From NCBI GenBank assembly GCA_900556935.1, contig USQL01000067.1:1-12088 (forward strand): a stretch of 12,088 nt of DNA. Reading direction: 5' to 3'. Of this stretch, positions 6,439 through 12,088 are shown one piece after another. The translations under genes and the position numbers were made by a program. The number at the start of each line of letters is the position of its first letter. Position 1 is the stretch's first letter. A model generated the notes under the pieces. It saw only the letters and a list, made by a program, of their open reading frames with translations. It had not been told where the DNA came from and searched no databases. Source of the DNA: an uncultured Eubacteriales bacterium. Lineage in GTDB: Bacteria; Bacillota; Clostridia; Oscillospirales; Oscillospiraceae.

Positions 6439-7308
6439 ATGCCGAGTAAAACAGCCATCGTCACGGATACCAACTGCGGCCTGCGCCCGGAGGAGGCGGC
6501 GGAGCTGGGCATCCGTGTGATCCCCATGCCGGTGATCCTGGACGGGGAGTGCTTTTTTGAATACGATTCCATTTCCCAGGCGGAATTCTTTGAGGCCCTG
6601 AAAGGGGGCGCGGAGGTCTCCACCTCCCAGCCCGCCCCCGGGGCCATCCAGCAGTGCTGGGATGCCGTCCTGGAGGACTGCGAGGAGCTCATCTATATCC
6701 CCATGTCCGCCGGGCTTTCGGGAGAGTGCCAGACCGCCCTGGGCCTTGCCCAGGACTACGGCGGCCGGGTGCGGGTGGCGGACAATCGGAGAATCTCCGT
6801 GACAGAGCGCCAGGCGGCGCTGGATGCGCTTTCCCTGGCCCGTCAGGGCTGCACGGCGGCGGAAATTCAGACCTTCCTGGAGGCAGACGGCGGAAATTCG
6901 GACATTTTCGTTGCGGTGAACACTTTGGAACTGCTGAAAAAAAGCGGCCGGGTGACGGCGGCGGGGGCGGCCCTGGGGGCCATGCTGAGCATCAAGCCCG
7001 TGCTGCGCATTCAGGGCGGCAAGCTGGACGCTTACCGGAAGGTCCGGGGAATGCGCTGCGCCATGCAGGCCATGATTGAGGGCTTGCAGGAGGATGCCCA
7101 GCGTCTGGAAGGCCCCCTGACCGTCCGGGCCGCCTATGCCGGGGACCTGGAGGCGGGGCAGCGCTGGCGGGATGCCTTGCAACAGGCGTTTCCAAACTGC
7201 ACCGTGGGCTTAGACCCGCTGCCCCTGAGCGTCTGCTGCCATGTGGGCTGGGGCGCTCTGGGCGTGGGCATCGCAAGAGACAATACCTTGGAGGCGAAAA
7301 AAACATGA
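6439..7308 (+). CDS. DegV-family fatty-acid-binding protein
   Basis: A 289-aa DegV/FakB-type protein. Family marks are IVTDTNCGL at 7-15, TSQPAPG at 52-58 (lipid-head contact region), SAGLSG at 90-95, ...LLKKSGRV at 165-172, SIKPVL at 184-189, and a C-terminal HVGWGALGVG at 268-277. FakB proteins hold a fatty acid and present it to the kinase FakA, so that exogenous acids enter phospholipid synthesis. No FakA is present in this window. The usual GPGA in the last motif is GWGA here, a minor substitution. The stop overlaps the start of the patatin gene as ATGA, implying coupled translation and a shared lipid role. This is one of several possible FakB paralogs, so its fatty-acid preference is unknown. 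Confidence 0.93.
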   Translation: MPSKTAIVTDTNCGLRPEEAAELGIRVIPMPVILDGECFFEYDSISQAEFFEALKGGAEVSTSQPAPGAIQQCWDAVLEDCEELIYIPMSAGLSGECQTALGLAQDYGGRVRVADNRRISVTERQAALDALSLARQGCTAAEIQTFLEADGGNSDIFVAVNTLELLKKSGRVTAAGAALGAMLSIKPVLRIQGGKLDAYRKVRGMRCAMQAMIEGLQEDAQRLEGPLTVRAAYAGDLEAGQRWRDALQQAFPNCTVGLDPLPLSVCCHVGWGALGVGIARDNTLEAKKT

Positions 7309-8156
7309 AAACAGCCGTTGTAGACGTGGGCGGCGGAATGCGGGGCATCTATGCCGCCGGTGTGCTGGACTACTGCCTGGATCAGGGAATTGCCTTCGAC
7401 CTGGGCATTGGCGTGTCCGCCGGAAGCGCCAATATCTCCTCCTTCATCGCCGGGCAGCGGGGGCGGAACTACCCCTTCTATACGGACTATCCCCACAGAA
7501 GGGAATACATGGGCCTCCACGAGCTGGTCCGGGACCGTGCCTATCTGAACCTGGACTATGTCTATGGCACCCTCAGCAATTCCGGCGGGGAAAATCCACT
7601 GGACTACCCGGCGTTCGTGGCAAACCCCATGGATTTTCTCGCCGTCGCCACCAACGCCGAAACCGGTGAGGCGGTGTACCTGACCAAGGAAGACATGCAC
7701 CTGGACGACTACAGCGTCCTGAAGGCATCCTCCGCCATTCCCTTTGTGTGCAGCCCTTACCGGGTCCGGGGCATTGACTGCTACGACGGTGCCCTCAGCG
7801 ACACCGTACCCATTCAAAAGGCCTTCGACCTAGGCTGTGAAAAGGTGGTCCTGCTGCTGACCAAGCCCCTGGGGCTCCAGCGCAGCGCCAAAAAAGACCT
7901 TCCTCTGGCAAGGCTCATTGAAAAGAAATATCCGGTAAGCGCCCAAAAGCTTCGTGAGCGAGCCCGGCGGTACAATGACGGCATTGCCCTGGCCCAGCGC
8001 TACGCCCAGGAGGGCCGCCTGTGCATCATCGCCCCCAGTGACACCTGCGGCGTGGATACCTTGACCAAAGACCGGGAGGCCTCCCGCCGCCTTTACGAAA
8101 AGGGCTATGCCGACGGGGCGAAAATCCCGGCGTTTCTGGAGCAAAGAGGACGATAA
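7305..8156 (+). CDS. Patatin-like phospholipase
   Basis: A 283-aa cytosolic serine lipase/acyl hydrolase of the patatin (RssA/YjjU-like) family. The oxyanion loop is GGGMRG at 9-14. The nucleophile elbow is GVSAG at 36-40 with Ser38. The catalytic Asp of the Ser-Asp dyad is Asp161 in YDGALSD. No signal peptide or membrane helix is seen. All catalytic residues are intact, so it should be active on lipids, releasing fatty acids. Its translational coupling to a fatty-acid-binding DegV protein fits a salvage route in which released or imported acids are captured. The coding end lies 2 bases before the next gene start, so the following (broken) lipid gene belonged to the same operon. Confidence 0.94.
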   Translation: MKTAVVDVGGGMRGIYAAGVLDYCLDQGIAFDLGIGVSAGSANISSFIAGQRGRNYPFYTDYPHRREYMGLHELVRDRAYLNLDYVYGTLSNSGGENPLDYPAFVANPMDFLAVATNAETGEAVYLTKEDMHLDDYSVLKASSAIPFVCSPYRVRGIDCYDGALSDTVPIQKAFDLGCEKVVLLLTKPLGLQRSAKKDLPLARLIEKKYPVSAQKLRERARRYNDGIALAQRYAQEGRLCIIAPSDTCGVDTLTKDREASRRLYEKGYADGAKIPAFLEQRGR

Positions 8157-8158
8157 CC

Positions 8159-8712
8159 ATGGACAAAACCATCCTGTGGATTTTGGCTGCCCTGCTGGCC
8201 GTGTGCGTCGGCTATATTCTCTTTCTGTTCATCGCCGCCTTGCTGGTGTACGCAACCAAAACCTATACCCAGGACAGCCCCTTTTATCGGAGCCTACTCT
8301 ATGGGGCAACCGCCATCGCCATCAAGGGACTTTTATTCCACTACAGGCCCACAAACGCCGTCATCACCGTAGACGGCGTGACCCATACCTACAAAAAGGT
8401 CTGGCTGGTCCCCACCATGAATGGCCGCTACTACGGCGGCGGCATGATGCCACCCCGAACCAGGACCGCTTAAACCCCGACGGCACCGTCTCCACCATGG
8501 TCATGTACCGTGCCGGGAAATTAAAAACCCTGGCCGTGTTCCCCTCCATTTTTAAGGGCAAGCATATCCGGCATCACGAAATGGTAGAGGTCCTCACCGG
8601 CCGAAATATCCGCATGGAATTCGACCGTCCTACCCCTTTGCAAATCGACGGCGAAACCATTCTGGATGTCCGCACCTACGAGGTAACCGGCCGCCCGGTC
8701 CGGCAAAAATAA
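8159..8712 (+). pseudogene. Broken chimera: plsC-type 5' end joined to diacylglycerol-kinase-family 3' end, frameshifted
   Basis: The first frame (8159-8473, good AGAGGA site, 2 bp after the patatin stop) begins with a membrane helix (residues 5-30). It continues with YTQDSPFYRSLLYGATAIA at 36-54, which I recognise as like the N-terminus of clostridial 1-acylglycerol-3-phosphate acyltransferases. None of the acyltransferase catalytic blocks (HX4D) follow. From about residue 61 the text is instead that of the C-terminal half of a diacylglycerol/lipid kinase: VDGVTHTYKK, then VPTMNGRYYGGGMM. That half continues only in another frame (8452-8712): NQDRLNPDG, FKGKH and IDGE. A single missing base near 8450 (ATGATG-CCACC, expected ATGATGGCCACC) explains the shift. 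The kinase's nucleotide-binding N-terminal half is absent. I infer an internal deletion fusing two adjacent genes. A non-functional product is likely. Confidence 0.75.
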
Positions 8713-8718
8713 CGAACA

Positions 8719-8748
8719 AATCCCCCCGGAACCGACTCCGGGGGGATT
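8719..8748. terminator. Strong hairpin between convergent genes
   Basis: A perfect 12-bp stem: AATCCCCCCGGA (8719-8730), a 6-base loop, then TCCGGGGGGATT (8737-8748). It lies 6 bases after the end of the broken lipid gene and about 20 bases beyond the stop of the convergent surface-protein gene. The minus-strand side is followed within a few bases by TTATTTTT, whereas the plus-strand side has a poorer T-tract. It probably ends transcription from both directions. Confidence 0.75.
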
Positions 8749-8769
8749 GCCATATTCTGGAATATTCTT

Positions 8770-11694
8770 TTAGGCGGCAATCACAACCGCGATTTTTTCA
8801 CCAACCGCCGGAAGCACCGCCGCTTCGGATTCACCCTTGGGCTGCTCAGCAGGCTGCTCCTGGGTGGGCTTCTCCTCGGTAGGCTGCTCCTCGGTGGGCT
8901 TCTCCTCGCTGGGCTTTTCCTCGCTAGGCTTTTCCTCGTCGGGCTTCTCCTCGCTAGGCTTCTCCTCGCTGGGCTTTTCCTCGTCGGGCTTTTCCTCGCT
9001 AGGCTTTTCCTCGCTAGGCTTTTCCTCGCTGGGCTTCTCCTCGCTGGGCTTCTCCTCGCTGGGCTTCTCCTCGCTAGGCTGCTCCTCGGTGGGCTCCTCC
9101 TCGGTGGGCTTTTCCTCCGTGGACTTCTCCTTGTCAGGAGCGCCCGCAGTCACCGGTTTCTGGTCTTCCTCGGGCAGCAACATCGTGGCGGCACCGTTAT
9201 TAGACGCAGGCGCGTCACTGTCATACTTCAAATTATTGTCCTTATCGTAGACTTTGGTGTGCTGAGTTCCGTTCGCATCATATGTGTTCTCTATGCGCTC
9301 TCCCGTTGTCTTATTGATGGATGTACTGCTCTTCTCTTTGCCATCCTCCCCGCGTACAGTCGTGATGGTGGAGTTTTGATCTTCGACAACATCCGTATGC
9401 GTTCCGTCATCACTCCAAACAGTGGAATTTTTCTGCACTAACTGGCCGTTCACCGTAGTTTCGTTATATAGGCTCTTCAATTTATTTGTCTGCAAATCCA
9501 GGACGGTGTTCCCCGTGTTAACAGTACCGTCTGCCGCCGTTGTTGTAGACTTGTCGGTCAGCAGGCCATTCTTGACAAATTGTACACCCGTAGCAACGGA
9601 GGCGTCATTATTTTTCCGTGTATAAGAGGAATAGATTAATTGACGGTTCGCATCCAGCGTTCTATTACTGGTCATGGTACCGCCGCTATCCTTCTGCGTA
9701 TCCACTTCAGTAAAGGTGCCATCCTGGTTGCGGGTGCGGGTGCCTTCCCTCGTAAAGTTATTTGCCTTATCCGTATATTCATAGCGCGTCGTGACTTCGT
9801 TCATGCTGGAGTCCAGCAGGCTCTCTTCCTGACTGACAGAACCGTTGTCATCGGTGGTCTTTCTCTTCTCGGTAAAGGTGCCATCGCCATTGCTTACCCT
9901 GGAAAGCTCACTGTACAGGTCGCCAGCCGCATTATAATCGGATTGGGAAAACACACCGTTCTCAGTCTTTGAAACACTTTTCTGGACCAGCTTTCCGGTT
10001 GCGTCATAGATCATTTCCACGCCGGACAACTGATTTCCGTTATCGTCCTCCATCCCGTCTTTAACACCAAACATTCCGTCCGGATAGCGGTATTCCTTAT
10101 GGAACTTGCCGTTGTCGTCACAGGTTTTGAGATAGGTTTCGATTACCGTGCCATCCTTGGCAAGCCTTTGCATTTCACTCTTCCTTATTTTGTCTGTCTT
10201 ACAATCCTGGACGGTGCTCTCCACGGTAACGGAACCGTCTGCCGCCGTTACTGTAACCTTGTTGGTTCTCAGGCCGTCCTTGATAAACTCCTCGCCCGTG
10301 CAAACGGAGGAATCATTGTTTGTGCGCGTATAAGAAGAACGGATTAACTCATAGTTTGCGTCCATCGTTACTTTATTGATTGTGGTACCGTCAATATCCA
10401 CCTGCGTCATCTCTTCGGTAATGGTGCCGTCTTCGTTATGGGTGATGGTTCCGTTCTTTGTGACCTGATTCTTATTATCCGTATAGTGATAGGTTGTCTT
10501 CACGTCGTTCATCTTGGAATCCAGCAGCGTTTCTCTGACCTCAGTAGAACCATCGTCAAAGTTTTGGGTTTCCTTCTCGGTATAGCTGCCGTCCTCATTA
10601 CGGGTGCGGGTACCGGTTATTGTTGAGTTATTCTGGCTGACTTTAACAGAATAGGTTGTCTTTACTTCATTCAAGTTGCGATCCAGCAGCGTCTCACTGA
10701 CAGTAGTAGAACCATCGTCAGAATAAGACTTGCTCTTTTCAGTATAGGTGCCATCGGCATTGCTTACCCTGGCAGACTCAAAAGACAGACTGCCATCTGC
10801 ATTATAATTGGAAGTATATTCCACACCGTCCTCGATCTTAAATACAGTCTTCTGGAAAAAAACACCGTTCTCATCGTACCACATCGAAGCGCCGGACAGA
10901 TAATTGCCGTTCTCATCCTCTACCCGGTCCTCAACAGCGGTGCTTCCGTCCGGATAGAGATATTCCTCATGGACCTTGCCTCCGTCGCCGTAGGTTCTGA
11001 CAGAGGTATACAGCAGTGTCCCGTCCTCATAGCAGGAAACGGAAACCGTGCCGTCCGGCATGAGCGTGCACTCCAGCTTCATTCCATACATTTCTTCCGT
11101 CCAGGTTTTCGGCGTTTCCATCGGTTCTGCAGGCGCTTCCGCCTCCGCAGGAGCCTGCTTGGCCTCCTCAGCCTTCACCTCCACCTTTTCCTCAAAGGCA
11201 GTGGCGGACACGCTGACCACGGTCTCGGGCAGCTTCACCGCGTCGGTGGTCAGCTTTTCGCAGCCGACGAAAGCACCGGCGGCGATGGTCTGCACCTTGG
11301 TGTTTGTCAGGTCTACCGCGGCCAGATTCTCGCAGTTCCGAAAGGCGTTCTGTCCGATGGCCTCCAGGGTGTCGGCAAATTCCACTTTCTCCACGGCGCA
11401 GCCGGAGAACGCGTTCCTGCCCAGAGAAGTCACGCCGGATTTGATCACAACCTTCTTAATATTGGAAGCATAGGCCGCCCAGGGCAGCAGCTTTGCGCTG
11501 TCGTAGTCCCACATGGCACCCTCGCCCTCGATGGTTATGACACCGGTCGCCGGGTCAAAGGACCAAACCAGGTCCTTGCCGCACTTGCCGGAAGCGGCTG
11601 TCTCTGCCATGGCCGTATTGGCCCCCGCAAGAACGCCCAGCAGCAAAATACAGCCGAGTACCGCGCAGAGAAGCCGATGAACCGATCTTTTCAT
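8770..11694 (-). CDS. Large secreted repeat protein: BspA-type LRR, nested acidic repeats, EEKP stalk
   Basis: A 974-aa exported protein. ATG at 11694 is chosen over one 8 codons upstream because GGAGGA lies about 7 bases before it. Residues 1-30 are a signal peptide (KRSVHRLL, hydrophobic core, AMA-ET cleavage). Residues 38-168 carry a short BspA-type leucine-rich segment (IKKVVIKSGVTSLGRNAFSGC and related units). Residues 169-200 are an Ala/Glu/Pro linker. Residues about 212-770 are acidic DG-rich repeats: modules of exactly 54 residues at 311, 365 and 419 and again at 601 and 655, inside a larger duplication in which residues 222-377 match 512-667 at offset 290. Residues 859-948 are pentapeptides of (S/D/T)EEKP type. 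The end reads LPAVGEKIAVVIAA. The repeats resemble MORN/YD-like beta-hairpin repeats only loosely. The protein is probably surface-exposed and binding or adhesive. Base composition looks more AT-rich than its neighbours. Confidence 0.88.
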   Translation of the reverse strand: MKRSVHRLLCAVLGCILLLGVLAGANTAMAETAASGKCGKDLVWSFDPATGVITIEGEGAMWDYDSAKLLPWAAYASNIKKVVIKSGVTSLGRNAFSGCAVEKVEFADTLEAIGQNAFRNCENLAAVDLTNTKVQTIAAGAFVGCEKLTTDAVKLPETVVSVSATAFEEKVEVKAEEAKQAPAEAEAPAEPMETPKTWTEEMYGMKLECTLMPDGTVSVSCYEDGTLLYTSVRTYGDGGKVHEEYLYPDGSTAVEDRVEDENGNYLSGASMWYDENGVFFQKTVFKIEDGVEYTSNYNADGSLSFESARVSNADGTYTEKSKSYSDDGSTTVSETLLDRNLNEVKTTYSVKVSQNNSTITGTRTRNEDGSYTEKETQNFDDGSTEVRETLLDSKMNDVKTTYHYTDNKNQVTKNGTITHNEDGTITEEMTQVDIDGTTINKVTMDANYELIRSSYTRTNNDSSVCTGEEFIKDGLRTNKVTVTAADGSVTVESTVQDCKTDKIRKSEMQRLAKDGTVIETYLKTCDDNGKFHKEYRYPDGMFGVKDGMEDDNGNQLSGVEMIYDATGKLVQKSVSKTENGVFSQSDYNAAGDLYSELSRVSNGDGTFTEKRKTTDDNGSVSQEESLLDSSMNEVTTRYEYTDKANNFTREGTRTRNQDGTFTEVDTQKDSGGTMTSNRTLDANRQLIYSSYTRKNNDASVATGVQFVKNGLLTDKSTTTAADGTVNTGNTVLDLQTNKLKSLYNETTVNGQLVQKNSTVWSDDGTHTDVVEDQNSTITTVRGEDGKEKSSTSINKTTGERIENTYDANGTQHTKVYDKDNNLKYDSDAPASNNGAATMLLPEEDQKPVTAGAPDKEKSTEEKPTEEEPTEEQPSEEKPSEEKPSEEKPSEEKPSEEKPSEEKPDEEKPSEEKPSEEKPDEEKPSEEKPSEEKPTEEQPTEEKPTQEQPAEQPKGESEAAVLPAVGEKIAVVIAA
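8851..9120 (-). repeat. 15-bp tandem repeat coding EEKP pentapeptides
   Basis: Eighteen consecutive 15-bp units encode residues 859-948. The centre (874-933) is twelve near-identical (S/D)EEKP units: six Ser, one Asp, two Ser, one Asp, two Ser. DEEKPSEEKPSEEKP occurs twice in a row, a 45-bp higher-order period. Such arrays change length easily by slippage or recombination without breaking the frame, so strains should differ in stalk length. Confidence 0.92.
9439..11031 (-). repeat. Nested duplication inside the surface-protein gene
   Basis: Protein residues 222-511 and 512-752 form two related blocks. Up to residue 377 the second copy matches at offset 290. After residue about 450 it matches at offset 236. 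The 54-residue difference equals one module: block one has three 162-bp modules (starting at 10764, 10602 and 10440) and block two has two (9894 and 9732). Shared marks include YPDG, NGNxLSG, RVSNxDGTxTEK, LLDxxxNEV, GTRTRNxDG, SSYTRxNND and NGLxTxK. Confidence 0.85.
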
Positions 11695-11741
11695 GTTCTT
11701 TCCTCCTTTGTTATGCAATCAGTCATTCCTGACGCGCGTAT

Positions 11742-11772
11742 ATCATATCAAAAAAAAAAAAAAGCAACTCAA
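11742..11772 (-). promoter_or_regulatory. Putative promoter with T14 spacer for the surface protein
   Basis: Read on the minus strand: TTGAGT (11772-11767), then TGC, 14 consecutive T (11763-11750), GA, then TATGAT (11747-11742). The spacer is 19 bp, two longer than optimal. Transcription would start about 40-45 bases before the ATG at 11694. Loss of two T would give ideal 17-bp spacing, so tract length could set promoter strength. Confidence 0.5.
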
Positions 11773-11807
11773 TTTCAAAATAAACCATACAAACATAACG
11801 CTCAGAA

Positions 11808-11826
11808 TTTGTCATAATTTGACAAA
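11808..11826. promoter_or_regulatory. Inverted repeat upstream of the surface-protein promoter
   Basis: TTTGTCA (11808-11814) and TGACAAA (11820-11826) are perfect 7-bp arms separated by 5 bases (TAATT). The site lies about 36 bp upstream of the -35 box. It is a candidate operator or activator site, with an unknown binding protein. Confidence 0.35.
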
Positions 11827-11857
11827 CCACTAAAGCAAAACCAAAGTATGTGCAGCC

Positions 11858-11879
11858 AACCGCCCGAAAACCGCCCGAA
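11858..11879. repeat. 11-bp perfect tandem duplication
   Basis: AACCGCCCGAA occurs twice head to tail, at 11858-11868 and 11869-11879, just before the first double-hairpin repeat. It may be part of a larger repeat or an insertion scar. Confidence 0.7.
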
Positions 11880-11895
11880 TGGAGCAGTCCGTTGC

Positions 11896-11973
11896 ACGTA
11901 TACCCCCGGACAGAAGCCTAAAAACCTTCCCCACCGGGGAAGGTGCCGCCCGAACAGGGCGGCGGATGAGGGG
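11896..11973. repeat. Interspersed double-hairpin repeat, copy 1
   Basis: An ACGTATA leader at 11896 is followed 29 bases later by hairpin one, CCTTCCCC-ACC-GGGGAAGG (11925-11943). Hairpin two, GCCGCCC-GAACA-GGGCGGC, spans 11945-11963, and then comes GGATGAGGGG. The same order recurs in copy 2. The form suggests a non-coding, REP/MITE-like repeat family in this genome. Confidence 0.65.
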
Positions 11974-12011
11974 CGGTACGCAGAACCGACGTGGAGAAAC
12001 TTTGAGCGAAT

Positions 12012-12088
12012 ACGTATAACCTGACGGGCAAGCCCCCTGCCTTCTCCTGCTGGAGAAGGTGCCCGCAGGCGGATGTGGAGGGGACACC
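12012..12088. repeat. Interspersed double-hairpin repeat, copy 2 (to window edge)
   Basis: ACGTATA at 12012 is followed 28 bases later by CCTTCTCC-TGCT-GGAGAAGG (12040-12059), a shortened second stem GCC-CGCA-GGC (12061-12070), then GGATGTGGAGGGG. The changes in the first stem relative to copy 1 are compensated on both arms, so pairing is preserved. The period between copies is about 115 bp. Confidence 0.65.

Larger units (their letters stand above)
11695..12088. other. Gene-free region upstream of the surface-protein gene
   Basis: This 394-base stretch has no credible coding sequence. From left to right it holds the ribosome site and promoter of the surface-protein gene, including 14 A on the plus strand at 11750-11763. 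Then come an AT-rich segment with an inverted repeat, an 11-bp tandem duplication, and two copies of a double-hairpin repeat running to the window edge. The open frame at 11830-12087 on the minus strand consists of repeat sequence and is not counted as a gene. Confidence 0.8.

Noticed and set aside
8107..8712. Whole 201-codon plus-strand frame as one gene
   Set aside because: Its first part is the out-of-frame shadow of the patatin end and of the plsC-like head. Only the portion from about 8452 onward is kinase-like sequence.
8837..9250. Plus-strand frame encoding GFSSL-type repeats
   Set aside because: It is the mirror of the 15-bp EEKP repeat of the minus-strand surface protein and not an independent protein.
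11830..12087. Minus-strand 85-codon open frame at the right edge
   Set aside because: It is made of the double-hairpin repeats and has no Shine-Dalgarno site. Such frames are commonly mis-called over interspersed repeats.
11896..12088. CRISPR array
   Set aside because: Only two diverged copies about 115 bp apart with internal hairpins. There are no regular spacers or cas genes.

Overview
The window looks like a chromosomal piece of a moderately GC-rich anaerobic Clostridia member, most likely Oscillospiraceae (the Oscillibacter/Flavonifractor neighbourhood). This rests on the gene families (YqeG, M24 peptidase, EF-P, a CD1247-type zinc-ribbon protein, DegV), strong AGGAGG Shine-Dalgarno sites, use of a TTG start, and a double-hairpin repeat at the right edge of a type I associate with such genomes. 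No database search was possible, so the taxonomy is inference.

Left part, minus strand (2772 to 21): a housekeeping cluster reading yqeG-type HAD phosphatase, M24 Xaa-Pro-type aminopeptidase, elongation factor P, and a CD1247-like acidic zinc-ribbon protein. The first two overlap by ATGA. A good sigma-A promoter lies upstream of yqeG and a second one directly upstream of efp. Divergent from this cluster is an unrecognised 228-aa protein (2875-3561), whose start codon overlaps the -35 box of the yqeG promoter.

Middle part, plus strand (3578-8712): a TetR regulator with its own promoter, then a terminator built on a perfect 24-bp palindrome, then an HdeD-like (DUF308) membrane protein overlapping a radical SAM/SPASM-like enzyme. 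After a second terminator come a DegV (FakB-like) fatty-acid-binding protein and a patatin-like lipase overlapping by ATGA. The block ends in a broken gene that appears to join the 5' end of a plsC-type acyltransferase to the 3' end of a diacylglycerol-kinase-family gene, with a further frameshift. Fatty-acid binding, lipid hydrolysis and remnants of lipid acylation/phosphorylation point to a membrane-lipid locus. The role of the radical SAM enzyme in it is open.

Right part, minus strand (11694 to 8770): one large secreted protein of 974 aa with a signal peptide, a short BspA-type leucine-rich segment, a long acidic region made of nested duplications (54-residue modules inside a roughly 290-residue duplication), a pentapeptide (S/D/T)EEKP stalk, and a C-terminus ending in an LPAVG motif with an unusually short hydrophobic tail. 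It converges on the lipid block across a symmetric terminator. Its putative promoter has 14 T residues between the -35 and -10 boxes, a possible phase-variation switch. The last 394 bases hold no credible gene. They contain this promoter, an inverted repeat, an 11-bp tandem duplication and two copies of a double-hairpin interspersed repeat.

The most interesting items are the chimeric lipid pseudogene, the homopolymer in the surface-protein promoter, the nested repeats of that protein, and the radical SAM enzyme in a lipid-gene setting.
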